Of a DNA stretch of 12,919 bases, positions 1 through 10,060 are shown one piece after another. This DNA comes from an uncultured Caryophanales bacterium. GTDB lineage: Bacteria; Bacillota_I; Bacilli_A; RFN20; CAG-826. The translations under genes were made by a program, and so were the position numbers. Position 1 is the first letter of the stretch. Every line of letters starts with the position of its first letter. The DNA lies in NCBI GenBank assembly GCA_947303105.1, contig CAMYXQ010000015.1, positions 1-12,919 of the forward strand, given 5' to 3'. Under the pieces are notes generated by a model. That model had not been told where the DNA came from. It was given only the letters and a program-made list of their open reading frames with translations, and did not search any database.

Positions 1-1163
1 TCGATGAGGATGGCATCATCATCCCGGGCGCCGAGGTCAAAGAAGGCGACATCCTCGTCGGCAAGACGACCCCAAAGGGCCAGACCGAGCCGACCCCGGA
101 AGAAAAACTTCTCATGGCGATCTTCGCCGAGAAGACCAAAGACGGCAAGGACAGCTCCCTCCGCGTTCCTCACGGCGGCGCTGGCATCGTCCTCTCCGTC
201 AAGACGTTCTCCCGCAAGAACAAAGACCCGCTCCCGCCGGGCGTCATCAAAGCCGTCCGCGTTTACATCGTCCAGAAGAGAAAGATCTCCGAAGGCGACA
301 AGATGAGCGGCCGCCACGGCAACAAAGGCGTCATCTCCCGGATCCTTCCGGTGGAGGACATGCCGTTCTTGCCGGATGGCACCCCGATCGATATCCTCCT
401 CTCCCCGATGGGCGTTCCTTCCCGTATGAACATCGGTCAGATCAGCGAAATCCACTTAGGCCTTGCCTGCCAGAAACTCGGCATGCGCATCGCCACCCCG
501 GCTTTCGACGGCGTTTCCTTTGATGAAATCACCGACCTCATGAAGAAAGCCGGCATCTCCGAAGACGGCAAGACCTTCCTTTACGATGGTCAGACCGGCG
601 AACGCTTCCCCGAACGTATCTCCGTCGGCGTGCAGTACATGATCAAACTCGTCCACATGGTCGATGATAAGTTGCACGCTCGCGCGACCGGGCCTTATAG
701 CCTCGTCACCCAGCAGCCTTTGGGTGGCAAAGCCCAAAACGGCGGCCAGCGTTTCGGCGAAATGGAAGTCTGGGCCCTCGAAGCCTATGGCGCCGCCCAC
801 ACCTTGCAGGAGATGATCACCATCAAATCCGATGATCGCGTCGGCCGCAGAAAAGCCTACGAAGCGATCATTAAAGGACTCCGGATGCCGAAACCCGGCA
901 TGCCCGAAGCCTTCAAAGTCCTCACCAAGGAACTCAAAGGCCTCGGCATGAGCGTCAAGTTGACCGACCACGACGGCGAATTCATCAACATGGATGACCT
1001 CGCCAAAGAAGCCCTCATCGAAGAGCGCAAGGTCAACAGCGCCATCCGCAACCTCTCGACGGCTCGCGACGAAGAAAAGCCCGAAACCATCGAGATCGAC
1101 CGTGAATCTCTGGCCGAAGAAGGCCTGAGTATCCGCAGCCGCATGTCGGCTTCGGATGATTGA
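1..1163 (+). CDS. rpoB: RNA polymerase subunit beta, C-terminal part (5' end outside window)
   Basis: This is the C-terminal 386 residues of the beta subunit of DNA-dependent RNA polymerase; the first complete codon starts at base 3. Visible family signatures, in order, are [16 protein letters not shown], the [17 protein letters not shown] block with the conserved lysines near the active centre, [20 protein letters not shown], and the [20 protein letters not shown] block that contacts the beta-prime subunit. After the [12 protein letters not shown] segment there is an acidic tail of about 80 residues. Such a tail is typical of Bacillota and absent from E. coli RpoB, which ends near that point. 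The rifampicin-binding region lies upstream of the window. The gene ends in TGA at 1161-1163, and the stop overlaps the ribosome binding site of rpoC, so the two are probably co-transcribed. Identity is certain; the promoter and N-terminus cannot be assessed. Confidence 0.98.
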   Translation, partial: DEDGIIIPGAEVKEGDILVGKTTPKGQTEPTPEEKLLMAIFAEKTKDGKDSSLRVPHGGAGIVLSVKTFSRKNKDPLPPGVIKAVRVYIVQKRKISEGDKMSGRHGNKGVISRILPVEDMPFLPDGTPIDILLSPMGVPSRMNIGQISEIHLGLACQKLGMRIATPAFDGVSFDEITDLMKKAGISEDGKTFLYDGQTGERFPERISVGVQYMIKLVHMVDDKLHARATGPYSLVTQQPLGGKAQNGGQRFGEMEVWALEAYGAAHTLQEMITIKSDDRVGRRKAYEAIIKGLRMPKPGMPEAFKVLTKELKGLGMSVKLTDHDGEFINMDDLAKEALIEERKVNSAIRNLSTARDEEKPETIEIDRESLAEEGLSIRSRMSASDD

Positions 1164-1169
1164 GGAGGT
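1163..1169 (+). promoter_or_regulatory. Ribosome binding site that fixes the rpoC start
   Basis: AGGAGGT is a near-perfect Shine-Dalgarno sequence, 8 nt before the ATG at 1178. It decides between that ATG and an in-frame TTG at 1160. The TTG would overlap the end of rpoB and would make the ribosome binding site itself part of the protein. The residues after 1178 (MFDIKDL) also match the usual RpoC N-terminus in length. Confidence 0.9.
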
Positions 1170-1177
1170 TAATCACC

Positions 1178-5242
<4,065 letters not shown>

Positions 5243-5251
5243 AATCAAATT

Positions 5252-5284
5252 AAAAGGCGCGCTCATAACGGGCGCGCTTTTTTT
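5252..5284 (+). terminator. Intrinsic terminator after rpoC
   Basis: A GC-rich hairpin is followed by seven T (5278-5284). The left arm AAAAGgCGCGCTC pairs with GGGCGCGCTTTT, with one bulged G, one G-T pair and a 5-nt loop (ATAAC). It starts 9 nt after the rpoC stop. It should end the rpoBC transcript and separates it from the str operon, which has its own promoter. Confidence 0.85.
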
Positions 5285-5291
5285 CAGTTGG

Positions 5292-5303
5292 TTTTTCACG
5301 TGA
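5292..5303. repeat. TTTYTCACGTG repeat, upstream copy
   Basis: The sequence TTTTTCACGTGA contains the 8-bp palindrome TCACGTGA. A second copy, matching at 10 of 11 positions, lies 104 bp downstream inside the spacer of the rpsL promoter. The function is unknown; a paired operator is possible. Confidence 0.4.
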
Positions 5304-5385
5304 CGCAAAAGAGAAAAGCATCGTGTTTTCGAAGTCCACGATTCCTTGCGTGTCAATAATGATAAAAATTCGATGAAATCTAGTG

Positions 5386-5414
5386 TTGACAGACATTTCT
5401 CACGTGCGTATGAT
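5386..5414 (+). promoter_or_regulatory. Sigma-70 type promoter of the str operon (rpsL)
   Basis: A perfect -35 box TTGACA (5386-5391) is followed, after 17 bp, by the -10 box TATGAT (5409-5414, 5 of 6 matches). An AT-rich stretch at about 5358-5380 lies just upstream and could act as an UP element. The predicted transcription start is near 5421, giving a leader of about 64 nt before rpsL. Such a strong promoter fits a ribosomal protein operon and shows that rpsL does not depend on readthrough from rpoC. Confidence 0.88.
5396..5406. repeat. TTTYTCACGTG repeat, copy within the promoter spacer
   Basis: The sequence TTTCTCACGTG lies between the -35 and -10 boxes of the rpsL promoter. The CACGTG core is palindromic. 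A protein bound here would block RNA polymerase. The only support is the repeat and its position. Confidence 0.4.
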
Positions 5415-5421
5415 TTGCTCG

Positions 5422-5459
5422 TTCGCAAGTCGCCCCCGCAGGGGCATTTCTTACGCGAA
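5422..5459 (+). promoter_or_regulatory. Stem-loop at the 5' end of the rpsL mRNA leader
   Basis: TTCGCAAG (5422-5429) can pair with CTT-AC-GCGAA (5450-5459) with a two-base bulge. Inside this, GCCCC (5432-5436) pairs with GGGGC (5441-5445) around a CGCA loop. The predicted transcript starts within one or two bases of this fold. No T-run follows it, so it is not an obvious terminator, and the ribosome binding site at 5471-5477 is free. It could stabilise the 5' end of the mRNA or bind a ribosomal protein for feedback control. That is inference; I do not match it to a named leader family. Confidence 0.55.
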
Positions 5460-5484
5460 AAGTAAAGTATAAGGAGATTCCGAT

Positions 5485-5904
5485 ATGCCTACCATCAACC
5501 AGTTGGTGAGACAAGGCCGTCAGACCGCGGCCAAGAAGTCCAAAACTCCCGCCTTAGGCAAGAGATGGAATTCGCTCACGAAAAAGCAGCTCAACCAGGC
5601 CAGCGCCCAGAAGCGCGGCGTCTGCACCCGTGTTGGCACCATGACTCCGAAGAAACCGAACTCGGCTCTTCGCAAATACGCCCGTGTCCGTTTGTCCAAC
5701 GGCTATGAAGTCACCGCCTATATCGGTGGCGAGGGCCACAACCTTCAGGAACACAGCACCGTCATGATCCGCGGTGGCCGTGTCAAAGACCTTCCGGGCG
5801 TCCGTTACCACATCGTCCGCGGCACCCTTGACTGCGCCGGCATCGAAGCCCGCCGCCAGGGTCGTTCCCTCTACGGCACCAAGAAGCCGCAGGAAAATAA
5901 ATAA
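5485..5904 (+). CDS. rpsL: 30S ribosomal protein S12
   Basis: S12 sits in the decoding centre of the small ribosomal subunit and affects accuracy. The 139-aa length, and the extra 13-14 residues before QKRGVCTRV compared with the 124-aa E. coli protein, are typical of Bacillota. The [10 protein letters not shown] loop has Lys56 and the RVKDLPG loop has Lys101, the two classic streptomycin-resistance positions (Bacillus numbering). Both are wild type, so no S12-based resistance is predicted. Asp102 is the position methylthiolated by RimO in some bacteria. The start is set by AAGGAGA at 5471-5477, 7 nt before the ATG. It is the first gene of the str operon, 14 nt before rpsG. In Bacillus a small L7Ae-like gene precedes it; here it does not. 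Confidence 0.99.
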   Translation: MPTINQLVRQGRQTAAKKSKTPALGKRWNSLTKKQLNQASAQKRGVCTRVGTMTPKKPNSALRKYARVRLSNGYEVTAYIGGEGHNLQEHSTVMIRGGRVKDLPGVRYHIVRGTLDCAGIEARRQGRSLYGTKKPQENK

Positions 5905-5918
5905 GGAGGACTTGATTC

Positions 5919-6389
5919 ATGTCACGCAAAGGAAACATTGAAAAGAGAGACGTTCTCCCCGATCCCATTTATAACAGCAAACTGGTCACCCGCTTGATCA
6001 ACCGCGTCATGTACGACGGCAAGCGCGGCACCGCCCAAAGGATCATCTATAACAGCTTCAAGCGCATTGAAGAGAAAACCGGCAAGCCGGCCATCGACGT
6101 CTTCGCCACCGCGGTGAACAACATCATGCCGGAAGTCGAACTTAAGGTCCGCCGCATCGGCGCGGCCAACTACCAGGTGCCGGTCGAGGTCAGCCCGGCC
6201 CGCAAACAGACCCTCGGTCTCCGTTGGTTAGTCAACTATTCCCGCCTCCGCAACGAGAAGACGATGGAAGAGAAACTCGCCGGCGAGATCATCGACGCCG
6301 CCAATGGCACCGGCGCCGCGGTCAAGAAGAAAGAAGATACCCACAAGATGGCCGAAGCCAATAAGGCCTACGCCCATTATCGTTGGTAA
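5919..6389 (+). CDS. rpsG: 30S ribosomal protein S7
   Basis: S7 is the primary binding protein that starts assembly of the head of the 30S subunit, on the 3' domain of 16S rRNA. The 156-aa length is standard. Hallmarks are [19 protein letters not shown] near the N-terminus, [11 protein letters not shown] in the middle, [13 protein letters not shown], and the C-terminal [18 protein letters not shown] strong AAGGAGGA (5903-5910) lies 8 nt before the ATG and overlaps the rpsL stop. In E. coli a spacer of about 100 nt between rpsL and rpsG folds into the S7 autoregulatory site. Here the gap is only 14 nt, so that mechanism has no room in this position. It is followed after 15 nt by fusA. Confidence 0.99.
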   Translation: MSRKGNIEKRDVLPDPIYNSKLVTRLINRVMYDGKRGTAQRIIYNSFKRIEEKTGKPAIDVFATAVNNIMPEVELKVRRIGAANYQVPVEVSPARKQTLGLRWLVNYSRLRNEKTMEEKLAGEIIDAANGTGAAVKKKEDTHKMAEANKAYAHYRW

Positions 6390-6404
6390 AGAAGGAGCGC
6401 TACC

Positions 6405-8501
6405 ATGGCAGATGAGAATGTGATCAAGGGAGTTGAGAAATACGACCTCCCGCATACTCGCAACATCGGCATCATGGCCCACATCGATGCCGGCAAAACC
6501 ACAACCACTGAGCGCATCCTTTATTACACCGGCCGCAGCCACAAAATCGGCGAAGTCCACGAAGGCACCGCCATCATGGACTGGATGGCCCAAGAGCAAG
6601 AACGCGGCATTACCATCACGTCATCCGCGACGACCTGCTTCTGGAAAGGCTATCGTCTGAACATCATCGACACCCCGGGGCACGTCGACTTCACCGTTGA
6701 AGTTGAGCGTTCCCTCCGCGTCCTCGACGGCGCCGTCACCGTCCTCGATTCCAAGAATGGCGTCGAGCCGCAGACGGAAACCGTCTGGCGCCAAGCGGAC
6801 ACCTATCACGTCCCGCGGATCATCTTCTGCAATAAGATGGATGCCATCGGCGCCGACTTCGAGATGTGCTTAAGCACCCTCAAAGAACGCCTCGGCATCG
6901 ACTATGCCGCCGTCCAATTCCCGATCGGCAGAGAAAGCCAATTCATCGGGGTCGTCGACCTCGTCAAGATGGAAGCTTGGATCTATGATCGCGATAAGGA
7001 CGCCGAGCCGGTCGTCACCAAGGACATCCCCGAAGATGTTGCCGATAAAGTGGAGTTCTACCGCCAGGAAATGTTGGAGAAACTCGCTTCCTTCGACGAT
7101 GACTTCATGATGAAGATCCTCGAAGGCGAAGAACCCACGGTCGAAGAGATCAAAGCCGTCATCCGCAAGGCGACGGTCGGCGGTCACTTCCACCCCGTCT
7201 TCTGCGGAACCGCCTTCAAGAATAAGTGCATTCAGCCCCTTCTTGATGGTGTCATCGATTACTTGCCCTCCCCGCTCGATATCCCGGGCGAAAAGGGCGA
7301 AGACGCGAAAGGCGAGCCGTATGAATGCCAAGTCACCGACAACGCTCCGTTCGTCGGACTTGCCTTCAAGATCGCGACCGACCCCTTCGTCGGCCGTCTG
7401 GCTTACGTCCGTGTCTACCAAGGTGTCCTCAAGAGCGGTTCCTATGTGTATAACAGCTCCCGTGGCATCCAGGAACGTATCGCCCGTTTGGTCCTCATGC
7501 ATTCCAACCATCGTCAGGAAGTCGCCGAGCTTCACGCCGGCGAAATCGGTGCGGTGGTCGGTCTCAAGAACACCACGACCGGCGACACCCTCTGCGATGT
7601 CGATCAGAAGATCGTCCTCGAACGCCTCGAGTTCCCCGAACCGGTTCTCGAAGAAGCGGTGGAGCCCAAGACCAAAGGCGATATCGAAAAGATGAACGTC
7701 GCCCTCGCCAAACTCGCCGAGGAAGACCCGACCTTCCGCGTTCATACGAACAAGGAAACCGGCCAGACGATCATCGCCGGCGTCGGTGAGCTCCAGCTCG
7801 ATATCCTCGTCGACCGTATGCGTCGCGAATTCAAGGTCGAAGTCAACGTCGGCGCCCCGCAGGTCAACTACCGCGAAACCATCACCAAGATGGGCGAAGC
7901 GGAAGGACGCTACGTCAAGCAGACCGGCGGCCATGGTCAATACGGCCACGTCTGGATCCGCTTCGAACCAAACGAAGGCAAAGGCTTCGAATTCGTCGAT
8001 GCCATCGTCGGCGGCACCGTTCCGAAGGAATTCATCAAACCGACCCAGCAGGGTTTAGAAGATGCCCTCGCCCGCGGCATGATCGCCGGCTTCCCCGTCA
8101 TCGATGTCAAAGCCACCTTGTTCGACGGTTCTTACCACGATGTCGACTCTTCGGCAGCCGCCTATAAAGTGGCCGCTTCCCTCGCCCTCAAGGCGGCCGT
8201 CAGCAAATGCGCCCCGGTTCTTCTAGAACCGATCATGCGCGTTGACGTCACCGTTCCCGATCAGTATTACGGTGATGTCGTCGGCGATATCTCCCGCCGT
8301 CGCGGCCAACTCAATGGCGAAACCCAACGCGGCAATGCCAAGATCATCAATTGCTTGGTGCCGCTGGCCGAAATGTTCGGCTATGTCACCGATCTTCGTT
8401 CCTTGACGCAAGGTCGCGGAAACTTCATCATGCAGTTCGACCATTACGGTCAGTGCCCGCGCTTCATCCAGGAAGAAATCGTGAAGAAAGCCAGCCACTA
8501 A
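6405..8501 (+). CDS. fusA: Translation elongation factor G
   Basis: EF-G is the GTPase that drives ribosomal translocation and, with RRF, ribosome recycling. The 698-aa length is normal. Nucleotide-binding motifs are AHIDAGKTT (Lys31), the switch I segment [17 protein letters not shown] (Asp89-Phe96), NKMD (143-146) and a GTAFKNK-type G5. Domain IV shows GGHGQYGHV and the tip segment YHDVDSS, and domain V has SRRGQLNGE and TQGRGNF. The N-terminus is about 6 residues longer than in E. coli. One oddity is GELQLDI with Gln464, where the family has His (His457 in Staphylococcus aureus), a position linked to fusidic acid resistance there. The domain IV helix reads [11 protein letters not shown] where SSEMAFKIAAS is usual. 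The start is supported by AAGGAG at 6392-6397. It is third in the str operon. Confidence 0.98.
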   Translation: MADENVIKGVEKYDLPHTRNIGIMAHIDAGKTTTTERILYYTGRSHKIGEVHEGTAIMDWMAQEQERGITITSSATTCFWKGYRLNIIDTPGHVDFTVEVERSLRVLDGAVTVLDSKNGVEPQTETVWRQADTYHVPRIIFCNKMDAIGADFEMCLSTLKERLGIDYAAVQFPIGRESQFIGVVDLVKMEAWIYDRDKDAEPVVTKDIPEDVADKVEFYRQEMLEKLASFDDDFMMKILEGEEPTVEEIKAVIRKATVGGHFHPVFCGTAFKNKCIQPLLDGVIDYLPSPLDIPGEKGEDAKGEPYECQVTDNAPFVGLAFKIATDPFVGRLAYVRVYQGVLKSGSYVYNSSRGIQERIARLVLMHSNHRQEVAELHAGEIGAVVGLKNTTTGDTLCDVDQKIVLERLEFPEPVLEEAVEPKTKGDIEKMNVALAKLAEEDPTFRVHTNKETGQTIIAGVGELQLDILVDRMRREFKVEVNVGAPQVNYRETITKMGEAEGRYVKQTGGHGQYGHVWIRFEPNEGKGFEFVDAIVGGTVPKEFIKPTQQGLEDALARGMIAGFPVIDVKATLFDGSYHDVDSSAAAYKVAASLALKAAVSKCAPVLLEPIMRVDVTVPDQYYGDVVGDISRRRGQLNGETQRGNAKIINCLVPLAEMFGYVTDLRSLTQGRGNFIMQFDHYGQCPRFIQEEIVKKASH

Positions 8502-8503
8502 TC

Positions 8504-8517
8504 CTTACATTAGTAAG
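8504..8517 (+). other. Small hairpin just after fusA
   Basis: CTTAC and GTAAG pair around a 4-nt ATTA loop, 2 nt after the fusA stop. The stem is only 5 bp and AT-rich and has no T-run, so it is at most a weak processing or pausing element. The stretch 8502-8594 is distinctly AT-rich compared with the genes on either side. Confidence 0.3.
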
Positions 8518-8520
8518 TTG

Positions 8521-8529
8521 TTGTCAAAA
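8521..8529 (+). repeat. TTGTCAAAA direct repeat, copy 1
   Basis: This 9-bp perfect direct repeat overlaps the -35 box of the tuf promoter. The second copy is 42 bp downstream, on the same face of the helix. Similar bases extend on both sides (TTGTTGTCAAAAACAAT against TTGTTTGTCAAAACCAT). Confidence 0.4.
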
Positions 8530-8549
8530 ACAATCGGCTGCCTTATCAT
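8521..8549 (+). promoter_or_regulatory. Probable promoter of tuf
   Basis: TTGTCA (8521-8526; 5 of 6 matches to the -35 consensus) is followed after exactly 17 bp by TATCAT (8544-8549; 5 of 6 matches to -10). The predicted start is near 8556, leaving a leader of about 39 nt before the tuf ATG. It would let EF-Tu, the most abundant translation factor, be made in excess over EF-G while still receiving readthrough from the str operon. Confidence 0.7.
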
Positions 8550-8562
8550 TTATTAGCATTGT

Positions 8563-8571
8563 TTGTCAAAA
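8563..8571 (+). repeat. TTGTCAAAA direct repeat, copy 2
   Basis: This second copy falls in the tuf leader, just downstream of the predicted transcription start. Together with copy 1 it brackets the start point. It may be a binding site or chance in an AT-rich gap. Confidence 0.4.
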
Positions 8572-8594
8572 CCATTTATTGGAGGAAATAACAA

Positions 8595-9812
8595 ATGGCA
8601 AAAGAGAAATTCAATCGTGACCGTGTCCATCTTAACGTTGGCACCATCGGCCACGTCGACCACGGCAAAACCACTTTGACCGCGGCGATCACCCACGTTC
8701 TTTGCATGGTTGGTAAAGCCACCGGTGGCAAAGACGGCAACGCCGTCGACCGCTCCTACAGCCAGATCGACAGCTCGCCGGAAGAAAAGGCTCGTGGTAT
8801 CACAATCAATACCGCCCACGAAGAGTACGAAACCGCTACTCGTCACTATGCCCACGTCGACTGCCCGGGGCACGCTGACTACATCAAGAACATGATCACC
8901 GGCGCCGCCCAGATGGACGGTGCGATCCTTGTCGTCGCCGCGACCGACGGCGTCATGCCGCAGACCCGTGAGCACGTCCTTCTTGCCCGTCAGGTTGGCG
9001 TTCCTTACATCATCGTTTATCTCAACAAAACCGACCTCGTTGACGACCCCGAACTCATCGACCTCGTCGAAATGGACGTTCGCGAACTCTTGAGCTCCTA
9101 TGGCTTCCCTGGCGACGAACTCCCTGTCATCCGTGGTTCCGCCCGCCTTGCCGGCGAAGCGACCTCGCTCGATGACCCGAACACCAAGTCGATCCTTGAG
9201 CTTCTCCATGCTCTCGACACCTACCTCCCGGATCCCGCCCGTGAAGATGACAAGCCCTTCCTTCTCCCGATCGAAGACGTCCTTACCATCTCCGGCCGTG
9301 GCACCGTCGTCACTGGCAGAGTCGAGCGTGGTGTTGCCAGGCTCGGTGACGAAGCCGAAATCGTCGGTATCCGTCCGACCCAGAAGACCGTTATCACTGG
9401 TCTTGAAATGTTCCGTAAGACCCTCGACTACGCGACTGGTGGCGACAACGTCGGCGCCCTTCTCCGTGGTATCACCCATGACCAGGTCGAACGTGGCCAG
9501 GTCCTTGCCAAGCCGGGTTCCATCATCCCGCACGACAAGTTCACTGCCGCCGTCTACGTCCTCACCAAAGAGGAAGGCGGCCGTCACACCGCGTTCTTGA
9601 ACGGCTATCGCCCGCAGTTCTTCTTCCGCACCACCGATATCACCGGTAGCATCACCCTCCCGGCCGGTACCGACATGGTCATGCCTGGCGATAACGTCAC
9701 CTTCAACGTTGACCTCATCCACCCGATCGCCCTTGAAAAAGGCACCAAGTTCTCCATCCGTGAAGGTGGCAGAACCGTCGGCGCTGGCACCGTCAGCGAA
9801 ATCGTTCACTAA
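8595..9812 (+). CDS. tuf: Translation elongation factor Tu
   Basis: EF-Tu delivers aminoacyl-tRNA to the ribosomal A site as a GTP complex. Motifs are GHVDHGKTT (Lys25), [10 protein letters not shown] in switch I, DCPGHADY (89-96), NKTD (144-147) and the effector-region RTTDITG of domain 2/3. At 405 aa it is about 10 residues longer than usual. Around residues 37-56, between helix A and switch I, there is an insertion of about 8 residues rich in glycine ([12 protein letters not shown]). Several near-invariant positions differ: DGVMPQT for DGPMPQT (Val120), NKTD for NKCD (Thr146) and HTAFL for HTPFF. The GTPase residues themselves are intact, so the protein should be active. GGAGGA at 8581-8586 lies 8 nt before the ATG. 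It has its own probable promoter and ends at a strong terminator. Confidence 0.98.
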   Translation: MAKEKFNRDRVHLNVGTIGHVDHGKTTLTAAITHVLCMVGKATGGKDGNAVDRSYSQIDSSPEEKARGITINTAHEEYETATRHYAHVDCPGHADYIKNMITGAAQMDGAILVVAATDGVMPQTREHVLLARQVGVPYIIVYLNKTDLVDDPELIDLVEMDVRELLSSYGFPGDELPVIRGSARLAGEATSLDDPNTKSILELLHALDTYLPDPAREDDKPFLLPIEDVLTISGRGTVVTGRVERGVARLGDEAEIVGIRPTQKTVITGLEMFRKTLDYATGGDNVGALLRGITHDQVERGQVLAKPGSIIPHDKFTAAVYVLTKEEGGRHTAFLNGYRPQFFFRTTDITGSITLPAGTDMVMPGDNVTFNVDLIHPIALEKGTKFSIREGGRTVGAGTVSEIVH

Positions 9813-9832
9813 TCGAACGCCTGAAGAAAGCA

Positions 9833-9865
9833 AAAAGCAGCGATCTCGGTCGCTGCTTTTCTTTT
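9833..9865 (+). terminator. Intrinsic terminator after tuf
   Basis: A perfect 11-bp stem, AAAAGCAGCGA with TCGCTGCTTTT, surrounds the 6-nt loop TCTCGG and is followed by CTTTT. It closes the str/tuf transcript about 20 nt after the tuf stop. The symmetric A and T flanks mean it could also work in the other direction. Confidence 0.93.
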
Positions 9866-9971
9866 GCCGTTTAAGGCGATATGTATGAATTGAAAGCAAT
9901 TATTTCCTGGTTTTCCCCATCCGGTTTTTCGCGGTCTTGGAAGGCGAACCAATGGCTTTCTATTACCCGAT

Positions 9972-9989
9972 TCCGAAGATATCTTCGGA
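9972..9989. promoter_or_regulatory. 18-bp perfect palindrome upstream of the lipoprotein promoter
   Basis: TCCGAAGATATCTTCGGA is a gapless inverted repeat. Its right end is 18 bp before the -35 box, and its centre lies about 61 bp before the predicted transcription start. That is the classical distance for an activator dimer acting beside RNA polymerase. It has no loop and no T-run, so it is more likely a protein-binding site than a terminator. I do not recognise the binding protein. Confidence 0.6.
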
Positions 9990-10007
9990 TGTTTCGAATA
10001 AAAATAA

Positions 10008-10035
10008 TTGACATCTTTCCCCTCTCGCGCATAAT
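10008..10035 (+). promoter_or_regulatory. Promoter of the solute-binding lipoprotein gene
   Basis: A perfect -35 box TTGACA (10008-10013) and a -10 box CATAAT (10030-10035, 5 of 6 matches) are separated by 16 bp. An AT-rich run (AATAAAAATAA) lies directly before the -35. Transcription should start near 10042, giving a short leader of about 19 nt that contains AAAGGAG, placed 6 nt before the ATG at 10061. Confidence 0.82.
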
Positions 10036-10060
10036 ACGGGGGTTAACAAAGGAGTCAACT

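Noticed and set aside
1161..1172. TGA read as tryptophan (mycoplasma code) at the end of rpoB
   Set aside because: Readthrough would add only three residues before TAA at 1170, so this site alone cannot exclude it. However, every tryptophan codon in the window is TGG and no gene contains an internal TGA.
1160..1177. TTG start for rpoC six codons upstream
   Set aside because: It overlaps the rpoB stop and would translate the Shine-Dalgarno sequence; the ATG at 1178 has ideal spacing.
8504..8517. Terminator between fusA and tuf
   Set aside because: The stem is only 5 bp and AT-rich, and no T-run follows.
8553..9899. Minus-strand open frame opposite tuf (448 codons)
   Set aside because: It is an antisense shadow of tuf that runs through the tuf terminator and the tuf promoter region; its composition is typical of a reversed EF-Tu gene.
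9887..9900. AATTG-AAAG-CAATT hairpin after the tuf terminator
   Set aside because: This is a 5-bp AT-rich stem in an AT-rich gap with no supporting context; chance is the simplest explanation.
9881..10060. Upstream in-frame extension of the lipoprotein by 60 codons
   Set aside because: It would cover the palindrome, the -35 and -10 boxes and the ribosome binding site, and it would bury the lipoprotein signal peptide inside the protein.
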